Source: Bacteroidales bacterium (GTDB lineage: Bacteria > Bacteroidota > Bacteroidia > Bacteroidales > JAAUTT01). From it: DNA of 9,206 bases. Within the stretch, counting starts at the first letter, position 1; each line of letters starts with the position of its first letter. Location of the stretch: contig JAAUTT010000120.1 in the NCBI GenBank assembly GCA_012031335.1, positions 1 through 9,206 of the forward strand, read 5' to 3'. This document shows, in pieces, positions 1 through 6,627 of the stretch. Under the pieces are notes generated by a model. It was given only the letters and a program-made list of their open reading frames with translations. It had not been told where the DNA came from and made no database searches. Position numbers and translations under genes: made by a program.

Positions 1-1
1 G

Positions 2-2188
2 GGGACAGTTGTTCCAACCAACTCATCGCAAAAGGATCCTTTGAAAGCATATAAGCTAGTAATGGAACAAAGTGATCAGCATTATCGCTCCACCGCAGTA
101 AACATGGATAAAACGCTTTTCCCCGATTATGGTGAATTTGCAGTATACTGGACCGGATCGGATCCGGAAGCAGGTTCGTTTGTGCTGCCACACGAAATCC
201 CCTCAGAATTTGGTACCATTACCTCAACCGCATATAGCTCATACAACTGGAAGAACTCCAGTCACCGGGCCATACACTTTAACCATACGCCAAAAAAAAT
301 AGCTGTTTTTAAAAGTGCCTGCATAATTGATAACAGCTCAATTTCGTGGGAAGCAGCCTATTTTAAAAATCTTTTCGATAGCTATCTTAGTCCTGACATA
401 TACTATTTTGTAGATGAAGTCTATCTTTCGGCTCATTCCTTATCCGATTCTACAGAACTGATCATTTTCCCGGCCATGAATGCTAAAGGAAGCAATTATG
501 GTTTTTATTCGGACAGTATCCTTTTGCGCTGTCCGACATTAAAAGCAAAACTTACAGCTTTTCTTGAAAAAGGAGGATCGATATATACCGAAGGCAATGC
601 TATTACCCTGCTCGAAAAAGCAGGAATACTAACTGCAGGATCAGTGGATTATTCAGCAGCCTATATACCTGATAAAACCGGCATCGTTACTGTAACTGCA
701 TCTTCTCATATTATTGGCACTGCAGCCGCCTCCAATGGTGGAAATTTATTTGCATCAGCCCTTCCGTCCATTCAACTTCCTGAGGCTGATATTATTGCTT
801 CCTTAAATACCGATAACAGACCGGTGGTATTTTTACTCGAAGGCGCAGAAGCACTGAATGGAAAAATCATTTGCAATACAGCACTCCCTACCGTAGATGG
901 CATTTCAAAAGCAGGCAATAATTCACGGCAATTGCAATGGTTTCTCAACAGCATGCTTTATGCATTCTCGCATAGCATCGATGTTACACGTTCCGTAACC
1001 AACCTTCTGCCTCCTGTGGTTACAACCGGTCGTAATTCTGTTTCGTACGACAGGGCAGACACTTTCGATATTAAAATTGTGGTTCGCAATCTTTCGGATG
1101 CTGCAATTAATAATGTTGTAGTGAAAGAACATACCGGCAACTACTTCAAATTTCTCGAAGTTAAAACCGGGAGTGTTGCTTATTCTCAGAATGGTAACAT
1201 CCTCACTTTTGGAAATCTTTCCCTACCTGCACGCAGCGAAATTATTATTGAATACAGTCTCACTACACCCCAACCCGGAGATGCTATCCACGAATCGGTT
1301 GACAAGCTTCTTGAAAAAGGAACACTGATGAAGAGTTCAACGCTTGATGTTTCCTACACCGAAAATGGCAATCTGAATCATTTTACCCGAAATAAAGATT
1401 ATGCCAATATCATGTTCAGTGCGCGTATTTTTGCCGATACTGACATTAACTGGAAAAATTTCCTGGGTCTCGATTACCAGCCTTTCAAAGTTTTTATGAT
1501 TATGGAAAACAAAGAAAGAACGACTGCCGAAAAACGTTGTATATACTCAGTATATCCCAAAAGATATCCCTTTTACTGGAGCGATAATTCCATTAATATA
1601 CCCATCCTTCGCACCCCGGGCGGAAAATTTGTTGATGTTCTGAAAGGCAGTAACAATGAAAATGCCCCGGAATACGACATGGATGGAGATGGTCATCCCG
1701 ATGCATGGCTCGACACCTCCAGTATATACCCAAAAGGTTATACTATTGAGGAAGAAATGGTTTACTGGGCCAATCCATGGAATCATCTTCGCGGAGAAAA
1801 CGAGGCCTTTGTTTTTGAAGATATTGACCACGACGGCCTCACTGCAAAAGACATAAACGGTGATGGCATTGTTGATGTGGAGGAACCCGGTGACAAAATC
1901 CGCACCTGGAAAATCACCTGGAACATAGGTTCGATGCCTGGCCATCAGTATTACGACCCCTATTGCAGCATGGAAGTATGGGTTGACCCTCCTGATCTGG
2001 TTCCCCTGTCTGCTGGTGTTGGAAAAGCACAGGGAAAGCTCACCGAAGATCTTGCGGGTATGTTTATCCCTTACAAATCAGGTTTTAATGAAACTAATCT
2101 GGCTGATAGTGCCTGGGCAAACTGGATGGAACATGACACAAACGGAAAAGTAATATACAAAACAGCTCATCTTTCAAAAAATCAATAA
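2..2188 (+). CDS. Large secreted protein, segment 1 (5' partial; amidotransferase-like region, DUF11-like domain, Ca-type loops)
   Basis: The frame is open from base 2; the first start-like codon is TTG at 41, but the 13 codons before it read as normal protein, so 41 is not a reliable start. Around 290-960 there are alternating hydrophobic strands and a stretch reading LIIFPAMNAKG, then FLEKGGSIYTEG, which resembles the core of class I amidotransferase/ThuA-like folds. No catalytic Cys-His-Glu set is recognised, so an enzyme role is not claimed. Around 990-1290 is a DUF11-like beta domain (DIKIVVRNLSDAAINNVVV, then LTFGNLSLPARSE). Around 1676-1885 are Asp-rich loops of calcium-binding type. 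The segment ends at TAA 2186-2188 because of a base lost in the A run at 2176-2181; with one more A it continues as SKKSINYEGFTF. Confidence 0.75.
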   Translation, partial: GTVVPTNSSQKDPLKAYKLVMEQSDQHYRSTAVNMDKTLFPDYGEFAVYWTGSDPEAGSFVLPHEIPSEFGTITSTAYSSYNWKNSSHRAIHFNHTPKKIAVFKSACIIDNSSISWEAAYFKNLFDSYLSPDIYYFVDEVYLSAHSLSDSTELIIFPAMNAKGSNYGFYSDSILLRCPTLKAKLTAFLEKGGSIYTEGNAITLLEKAGILTAGSVDYSAAYIPDKTGIVTVTASSHIIGTAAASNGGNLFASALPSIQLPEADIIASLNTDNRPVVFLLEGAEALNGKIICNTALPTVDGISKAGNNSRQLQWFLNSMLYAFSHSIDVTRSVTNLLPPVVTTGRNSVSYDRADTFDIKIVVRNLSDAAINNVVVKEHTGNYFKFLEVKTGSVAYSQNGNILTFGNLSLPARSEIIIEYSLTTPQPGDAIHESVDKLLEKGTLMKSSTLDVSYTENGNLNHFTRNKDYANIMFSARIFADTDINWKNFLGLDYQPFKVFMIMENKERTTAEKRCIYSVYPKRYPFYWSDNSINIPILRTPGGKFVDVLKGSNNENAPEYDMDGDGHPDAWLDTSSIYPKGYTIEEEMVYWANPWNHLRGENEAFVFEDIDHDGLTAKDINGDGIVDVEEPGDKIRTWKITWNIGSMPGHQYYDPYCSMEVWVDPPDLVPLSAGVGKAQGKLTEDLAGMFIPYKSGFNETNLADSAWANWMEHDTNGKVIYKTAHLSKNQ
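1676..1885 (+). other. Asp-rich calcium-type loops (two clusters)
   Basis: In frame with the large protein are DMDGDGHPDAWLD at 1676-1714 and, at 1820-1885, DIDHDGLTAKDINGDGIVDV. The DxDxDG spacing is the form seen in EF-hand, dockerin and thrombospondin type 3 calcium loops. Calcium binding is inferred from the motif. A third loop of the same kind lies at 2890-2931. Confidence 0.6.
2176..2181 (+). other. Frame break 1: one A missing in an A run
   Basis: Frame 2 codons tca aaa aat caa taa stop here. Adding one A gives tca aaa aaa tca ata aat tac, which continues as a long open frame into segment 2. Confidence 0.8.
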
Positions 2189-3198
2189 ATTACGAAGGAT
2201 TTACCTTTATAGATACCGCAGCAGTCCATTACAAACTGCTCCCTACCGACCGTTGTGCCGGCACAGTTCCGGTACCACATCAGGAGTTTATTGCGGTTTT
2301 ATCGTTGGGTGGTGAGGAGATTGACATGTACCATCCTGCCCCTTCCCAATCTCTTTACTCAAAAGTAAACTATAAAACCATTTTCAACGAAGACAGGGTT
2401 GCACCCGTGCGAACAACCTACACATATTATGCACCTTTGCCAAACCCATTGCAGTTCGAGTATTTGTCGGACAATTTCACAATATACGATACCTTAAATA
2501 ATCAGATAGATTACCTTCCCCGGAAAGGCAAAGCCAAACTTGTTTACGACATACAACCCTCCACAGAATATACCTATTACTGGATACGCAACGTAGGTCA
2601 TGATGTGGATTACAACGACCCGTCCGAAGCATCTGAAGGTATTGAATCCCTGGGTGATGGTGTTTTTGGGTATATGATGTACGATATTCCCAAAGGAATG
2701 GGTGGTTATAGTATTACTCTCCCTAAAAATGAAGATGGAAGTTTCAATACAGATTCCATTGTAAAAGTGGAAGGAAAGTCCTTCACCAAATGGCTCGATA
2801 ATCCTAACACTGGTAATAAGGTCGAAATATGGGAAGACCCATTTCAATACAGGGTATATATCCCGCAGTTACTTATACCACCAGCCCTTGACGATGATAA
2901 CAAGGATGGTATTGACGACTGGAAAGACGATCGTGGCGATCGTTTTCAATCATCGACCGGCTATTTACATGATGCATTTATGCTGCAGAATGGTGAAGCA
3001 TATCCTAACTCCCCGGCAACGCCTTTTAAAGATGATATCTATGGAATGGTTACTTCGGGCTGGGATGCAGGAGCCGACCAAACCTACGGAGACGACTTTT
3101 TTGAGATGCCCGGAAAACTCATATTCAGATCTGTGCCAATTACGAAGGGAAAGGCAGGGAGGGGAACCTTGATATCGGAAAAGGAGCTACAGTGGTAG
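2182..3198 (+). CDS. Large secreted protein, segment 2 (unrecognised middle region with a Ca-type loop)
   Basis: This is the continuation of the upstream frame after restoring one A. The frame is open from 2182; the first start-like codons are TTG 2305 and ATG 2326, but the codons at 2182-2304 also read as ordinary protein, so neither is a believable start. No signal peptide is present. I recognise no named domain. The segment is rich in Tyr, Asp and Pro, as in extracellular beta-rich proteins, and holds an Asp-rich loop at 2890-2931 (DDDNKDGIDDWKDD) of calcium-binding type. The last 20 residues before the TAG at 3196-3198 are basic and unlike the rest because the true frame is left at 3136-3138. 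Confidence 0.7.
   Translation, partial: SINYEGFTFIDTAAVHYKLLPTDRCAGTVPVPHQEFIAVLSLGGEEIDMYHPAPSQSLYSKVNYKTIFNEDRVAPVRTTYTYYAPLPNPLQFEYLSDNFTIYDTLNNQIDYLPRKGKAKLVYDIQPSTEYTYYWIRNVGHDVDYNDPSEASEGIESLGDGVFGYMMYDIPKGMGGYSITLPKNEDGSFNTDSIVKVEGKSFTKWLDNPNTGNKVEIWEDPFQYRVYIPQLLIPPALDDDNKDGIDDWKDDRGDRFQSSTGYLHDAFMLQNGEAYPNSPATPFKDDIYGMVTSGWDAGADQTYGDDFFEMPGKLIFRSVPITKGKAGRGTLISEKELQW
3136..3137 (+). other. Frame break 2: one C missing in CC
   Basis: Adding one C turns gtgccaattac into gtg ccc aat tac, restoring VPNYEGKG and joining segment 2 to segment 3. The exact missing base could also be the neighbouring A. Confidence 0.72.
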
Positions 3199-4292
3199 TT
3201 GAAGAAATATTCGGAGGGTCTCCCTGGGTGATATTCTCACATACCTTATCTGCTCAGGCCCGGGGTGTGGATTTAAGTATAAAATCAACCGCTGTGCCTT
3301 CGGTAGTAAAATTTGGTACTGACACCGTATATATAAAACACGAAATTACTGATAATGGTGAACCTCATATTTTTGATGCCGATTTCGATCCATATCATGT
3401 GTCGCGCGGATATAAGGAAGCAACAGTAACAGCTATTGCCGGAGGAAAAGATCCATGCAGTCTTATTGTTCCCGATATTAATACCTCGGCAATTCTCGAT
3501 CCGGCCAGGGACAATAAAACTATTACCATATATCCCGATGCAACAAACAGCAGCTATACAGGCGGACCGAAAACTATTTCCGGAACTTTTCTTGAGTTAA
3601 AGGTTGAAGTTACCAATGCTACAAATGACAACTGGGTGAACACAACCGTTACACCGGACCTTACAAAACTTGGCGCGTCCGAGCTTGTAATGTCGTATGT
3701 TGCCTATCCGCGTCCGTTGGTACCCGACGATAATATTGGAACATTTACAGCAGGATGGCGTTTTAACCAGCCCGAAAACGAAGTGCTGATCAAAATTGGT
3801 AACAGTCTGCCCGAAATTCAACCAACCCGTCGTGCTTATTTTATCTTCCTGCTTAAGATAGATCCATCTCTAAAAAAAGGAATTCATACTGTTCCTTTTA
3901 GCCTGACTGCCGTTAAAACCAATTACAAAGGAACCTCAGGAGGAAATATCAATTATGAAGTCCCCCCTGTTAACTTCGCAATTACAGAAAAAGATGAAAA
4001 AGGAAATGTAAAAGAATTCCAGAAATTCAATATCGATCGTGGCATTTTAAAAACCCTGGATGTAAATCTTAGCTCAAATTACAATGGTTTAGGCCAGGCC
4101 TCCTGGTCGGGTAAGGAAGTAGTACCAGCCGACTTTGGTGGCATGAAACCATTACCTGTAACTACCCGCGGAAGTATTGAAACAATTGATCTTTCGAAAC
4201 TTTCGACCTTCCAAATGCTGACACAGCTAAGATCACAATACTGCAGAAAGGCACTGTTAAACTTACTCAGGCAGCCGATTCGACAAATATAA
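3138..4292 (+). CDS. Large secreted protein, segment 3 (unrecognised beta-rich region)
   Basis: This is the third frame of the same gene. After restoring one C at 3136-3137 the protein runs on as VPNYEGKGREGN and then GKGATVVVEEIFGG. The first start-like codon is GTG 3192, inside continuous coding sequence, so it is not treated as a real start. The segment alternates hydrophobic and polar residues in beta-strand fashion and has a Thr/Asn-rich stretch around 3560-3660, typical of secreted Bacteroidota proteins. No named domain is recognised. The final residues before the stop at 4290-4292 are out of frame: restoring one C at 4211-4212 gives STFPNADTAKITILQ and leads into the next segment. Confidence 0.7.
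   Translation, partial: NYEGKGREGNLDIGKGATVVVEEIFGGSPWVIFSHTLSAQARGVDLSIKSTAVPSVVKFGTDTVYIKHEITDNGEPHIFDADFDPYHVSRGYKEATVTAIAGGKDPCSLIVPDINTSAILDPARDNKTITIYPDATNSSYTGGPKTISGTFLELKVEVTNATNDNWVNTTVTPDLTKLGASELVMSYVAYPRPLVPDDNIGTFTAGWRFNQPENEVLIKIGNSLPEIQPTRRAYFIFLLKIDPSLKKGIHTVPFSLTAVKTNYKGTSGGNINYEVPPVNFAITEKDEKGNVKEFQKFNIDRGILKTLDVNLSSNYNGLGQASWSGKEVVPADFGGMKPLPVTTRGSIETIDLSKLSTFQMLTQLRSQYCRKALLNLLRQPIRQI
4211..4212 (+). other. Frame break 3: one C missing in CC
   Basis: Adding one C turns ttccaaat into ttc cca aat, restoring TFPNADTAKI and joining segment 3 to segment 4. Confidence 0.75.
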
Positions 4293-5413
4293 CCACGAGT
4301 GAAGAATTGAAATACGGCTATGCTCCTTTTGGCGAATTCACGGTTAAAGACGGACCGGTATATATTTCGCCAATGGGACCAATTATTGTTATAAACAATA
4401 AACTTTACAGTGTGAATGGCAAAATGGTACTTGATACGGTTTCGTTTCAGGCAAATGAAGAAATTATTGTAGGTACGTTGCTGAAGGTTAGTAACCTTGG
4501 GTCGGATATTTCGCAAAACACCCTGATAACCATTTATCCCGGACCTTTTTACAAAGTAATTACCGACAGTTTGCCAGCCAATTGCACCCGACAGGGAGAC
4601 AATATCATAGTATCACTTGGCAACCTCATTCCCGGTGAAAGCAAGGAACAGTTGTTGTATTACAAGGTTACGGATACCGATCAATCAGACGATCTGATTC
4701 GCGTTATCCGCATGAGCGATGTGGAATATAAAGGTACGGCACTTGCAGGAACTTTCAAATATACCGATCCAAAAGAGGTGAAGCTGTTTGTATATGAATT
4801 CCGTTCAAAAAAACTTAGCTTTGAGGCATCGAACACCAATGAAGTTACGGTAACTGCCGAAGCCAAAAACCTGGGAATACCAGCTGCTAATGTCTGGTTC
4901 AGGATTTATCCGGTAATCGATGGAGGTATCAGGGAATTTCCGCTGGCCGAAATGAAACTCGACTCCTTTAAAACTGGTGCAACCATAACTCTTACAGGTA
5001 ATTTCACAATTATTCCCGGTCATAAAACAGAATTTGTAGCAGTAATCGACGATGGAGAAAAAGTATACGAAATCCTCGAAAACAATAATATTAAAACTGT
5101 TCTGTTCTCCGGAGCTACAGGTTTTGAAAATATTTCCGAAACAACGCAAAACATGATCTATCCTAATCCTGTTTGGGGAGAAATTACCTTTAAATACAAT
5201 CTCCCCAATAAAATGGACAAGGTATCAATATCTATTACAGGTACCAAGGGGAATGATGTATGGACCCGTAATGACTGTCCATCGGAAAAAGGAACAAATA
5301 TTTTTGAGGAAAATATATCAGAACTGCCAGCAGGCACTTATTATTACAGCATTAAGGCCAATGGTAAAAACAACAAAACGCTGAATTATACAGGAAAAAT
5401 AGTGAAGAAATAA
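4214..5413 (+). CDS. Large secreted protein, segment 4 (DUF11-like, CARDB-like and type A T9SS sorting domain)
   Basis: This is the last frame of the large gene. A start-like TTG at 4307 lies within continuous coding sequence (ITTSEELKYGYAPFGEF), so it is not the true start. Around 4430-4665 there is a DUF11/CARDB-like beta domain (LLKVSNLGSDISQNTL, then VSLGNLIPGESKE). Around 4778-5101 is a CARDB-like domain: VTVTAEAKNLGIPAANVWFR early and VAVIDDGEKVYEILENNN at the end, the usual closing D-x(n)-V-x-E-x-N-E-x-N-N type pattern. From 5153 to 5410 is a type A T9SS C-terminal sorting domain with the hallmark IYPNP opening, a FKYNLP strand, ELPAGTYYYSI and a Gly-Lys end (GKIVKK). In this family the tail is recognised by the T9SS and removed on export. 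Confidence 0.82.
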   Translation, partial: NADTAKITILQKGTVKLTQAADSTNITTSEELKYGYAPFGEFTVKDGPVYISPMGPIIVINNKLYSVNGKMVLDTVSFQANEEIIVGTLLKVSNLGSDISQNTLITIYPGPFYKVITDSLPANCTRQGDNIIVSLGNLIPGESKEQLLYYKVTDTDQSDDLIRVIRMSDVEYKGTALAGTFKYTDPKEVKLFVYEFRSKKLSFEASNTNEVTVTAEAKNLGIPAANVWFRIYPVIDGGIREFPLAEMKLDSFKTGATITLTGNFTIIPGHKTEFVAVIDDGEKVYEILENNNIKTVLFSGATGFENISETTQNMIYPNPVWGEITFKYNLPNKMDKVSISITGTKGNDVWTRNDCPSEKGTNIFEENISELPAGTYYYSIKANGKNNKTLNYTGKIVKK

Positions 5414-5435
5414 TTATGTTGATTTAAATTGCCAT

Positions 5436-5502
5436 AAACGCATTGCGGAAACAGGAATCATCCGGACAAACAGGAGTTCGCTAAGGATTCCGCAATGACG
5501 TT
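5436..5502. repeat. Long-armed inverted repeat / possible interspersed repeat in intergenic region
   Basis: CATTGCGGAA at 5441-5450 is matched exactly by its reverse complement TTCCGCAATG at 5488-5497. The arms extend outward by another five bases (AAACG on the left, CGTTT on the right) if one unpaired A at 5498 is skipped, giving about 15 paired bases around a 37-base centre. Inside, GGAATC at 5454-5459 could pair instead with GATTCC at 5486-5491, so two competing stems exist. There is no T run after the stem, so it is not a standard intrinsic terminator. It could be a REP/MITE-like dispersed element or a processing or termination hairpin downstream of the large gene. Confidence 0.6.
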
Positions 5503-5532
5503 TCTATAACTAATTTACACAGAAAATTACTA

Positions 5533-6129
5533 ATGCTGCGAACGTTTGCTTTACTGTTAATTATAAATATCCATCTGGTTATCAATGGTCAGATTAACTT
5601 TCTTGTAAAAGACACTTTATGTGTAAACGATTCAGTTACAGTAACAAACCTGTCGGGAGATGCATCCACCTATTACTGGCATTTTTGCTCGGCAAATCTG
5701 AGCTATGCACCGCAGGAAGGACCAGGGTTGGGTAATTCAGGTAATTTAAATGGGCCGGCTTTTATTGGCCTGGTTAAAGATGAAAACGAAAACTATTATT
5801 CCTTTATAACCAATCACACTGATGGTTCGATAACAAGGCTGTATATCGGTAAAAATCTTTTGAGTACCCCAACAGCAACTAATCTGGGTAATATTTCGGG
5901 GATAATCCCATTGCATACCGAAGGCATACAAATAAAATTCAGCAACGGTAACTGGTATGGATTTATCGTTGGCGGTTTGGCAGGAGAATCCCGACTTGTC
6001 CGGCTCGATTTTGGCAACAGCCTTTCCAATACACCCATTGCTGTTAATCTGGGAAATATTGGCAACCTGGCTATCCAATTGATCTGTATTTATTCGAAGA
6101 AGGTGGAAAATGGACAGGTTTTACGGTAA
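5533..6129 (+). CDS. CHU_C-type surface protein, N-terminal segment (signal peptide, PKD half, propeller repeats 1-3)
   Basis: ATG 5533 is followed by a signal peptide: a hydrophobic core (FALLLIINIHLVI) and a likely cleavage just before or after the Gln near residue 20. The upstream bases are A-rich, as is usual in Bacteroidota, with no strong Shine-Dalgarno. Residues 20-60 (LCVNDSVTVTNLSG, then TYYWHFC) match the first strands of PKD domains that normally read WdFGDG. Repeats then begin with LGNSGNL at about 5728, NLGNISG at 5881 and NLGNIGNL at 6046. The last residues before the stop at 6127-6129 are an out-of-frame tail caused by the base missing at 6069-6070. Confidence 0.78.
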   Translation: MLRTFALLLIINIHLVINGQINFLVKDTLCVNDSVTVTNLSGDASTYYWHFCSANLSYAPQEGPGLGNSGNLNGPAFIGLVKDENENYYSFITNHTDGSITRLYIGKNLLSTPTATNLGNISGIIPLHTEGIQIKFSNGNWYGFIVGGLAGESRLVRLDFGNSLSNTPIAVNLGNIGNLAIQLICIYSKKVENGQVLR

Positions 6130-6627
6130 ACAACAGTAGCAGTACCATTACACGATTCGATTTTAACAACGGATTGAATAATCCTCCCACAGGAATTAAC
6201 CTCGGCAACATAGGTAATCTTAGTCAGCCATCGGGCATTATGCCTGTTAAAGCCGATGGCAACTGGCACTTTTTTATTACCAATTACAACACCCATGCAA
6301 TAACCCGTCTCGATTTCGGGCCATCACTCTCAAATACACCTCAAAGCGCTCAGTTTAATAACCTATCAGGATTGACCTATCCATTCGACCTGAGCATTAT
6401 TCGTGATTGCGGAAAACATTTCGGTTTTTTACTCAGCAGGTATGGCAATGCGGTACGCCTTGATTTCCCGGCAGGATTGGACAGTGAACCGGTTGTAACC
6501 GGACTGGGAAATATTGGTTCACTTTCCGGAGCACATGGTATATCCGATGTTTACCGCGAAGGCGATACGATTTACATGTATATTGCCAACTCGGCCAACT
6601 CAACTATATCGCGAATTTATTACCCCA
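5713..6627 (+). repeat. Six protein-level tandem repeats, about 50-55 residues each (putative six-bladed beta-propeller)
   Basis: Motif starts fall near 5728, 5884, 6049, 6201, 6354 and 6504 (Leu or Phe of the LGNIG core). The steps are 156, 165, 152 (153 with the missing base), 153 and 150 bases. Each unit has the pattern LGNIG-x-L, a Pro-Gly-Ile or similar, then NW-x-GFI-x-N, then ITRLDFG-x-SL-x-NTP. The fold is inferred from repeat length and strand pattern, which fit propeller blades. Confidence 0.72.
6069..6070 (+). other. Frame break 4: one G missing in GG
   Basis: Adding one G turns ctggctatcca into ctg ggc tat cca. The repeat then reads NLGNIGNLGYPIDLYLFEEGGKW, in register with its sister repeats. 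Confidence 0.82.

Larger units (their letters stand above)
2..5413 (+). other. Reconstructed single gene: giant T9SS-secreted multidomain surface protein (5' partial, four frame segments)
   Basis: Four consecutive open frames join into one protein of about 1,800 residues if one base is restored at each of three places (2176-2181, 3136-3137, 4211-4212). The reading frame is already open at base 2 and no start context is visible, so the true start lies upstream. Only the last segment carries a sorting domain and none of the later segments has a signal peptide or a convincing ribosome binding site, which is what one gene would look like. Order of parts: possible amidotransferase-like fold, DUF11-like domain, Asp-rich Ca-type loops, unrecognised middle, DUF11-like region, CARDB-like domain, type A T9SS sorting domain. 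Expected location is the cell surface or medium after T9SS export. Ligand or substrate is unknown. The alternative is a decaying pseudogene. Confidence 0.8.

Noticed and set aside
1547..1945. Minus-strand open frame of 132 codons, and other minus-strand frames such as 4079-4516 and 8588-9007
   Set aside because: They lie opposite well-supported + strand genes, have no recognisable domains and show the low-complexity composition of shadow frames.
2176..2182. A_AAA_AAT heptamer at frame break 1, which has the form of a -1 programmed frameshift site
   Set aside because: It arises from a plain A run, no clear downstream structure was seen, and the other four breaks lack slippery heptamers. One shared cause, base loss in homopolymers, explains all five.
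2305..3198. A separate gene starting at TTG 2305 (and likewise at GTG 3192, TTG 4307 and ATG 6174)
   Set aside because: Coding sequence continues upstream of each start in the same frame, there is no signal peptide or clear ribosome binding site, and each joins the preceding frame by one restored base.
5436..5502. Intrinsic terminator after the large gene
   Set aside because: The stem has a 37-base centre and no T run follows it.
5413..5532. Promoter for the 5533 gene in the intergenic region
   Set aside because: Only weak partial matches to TAnnTTTG (for example TAATTTAC at 5511) and no paired -33 box, so no call is made.
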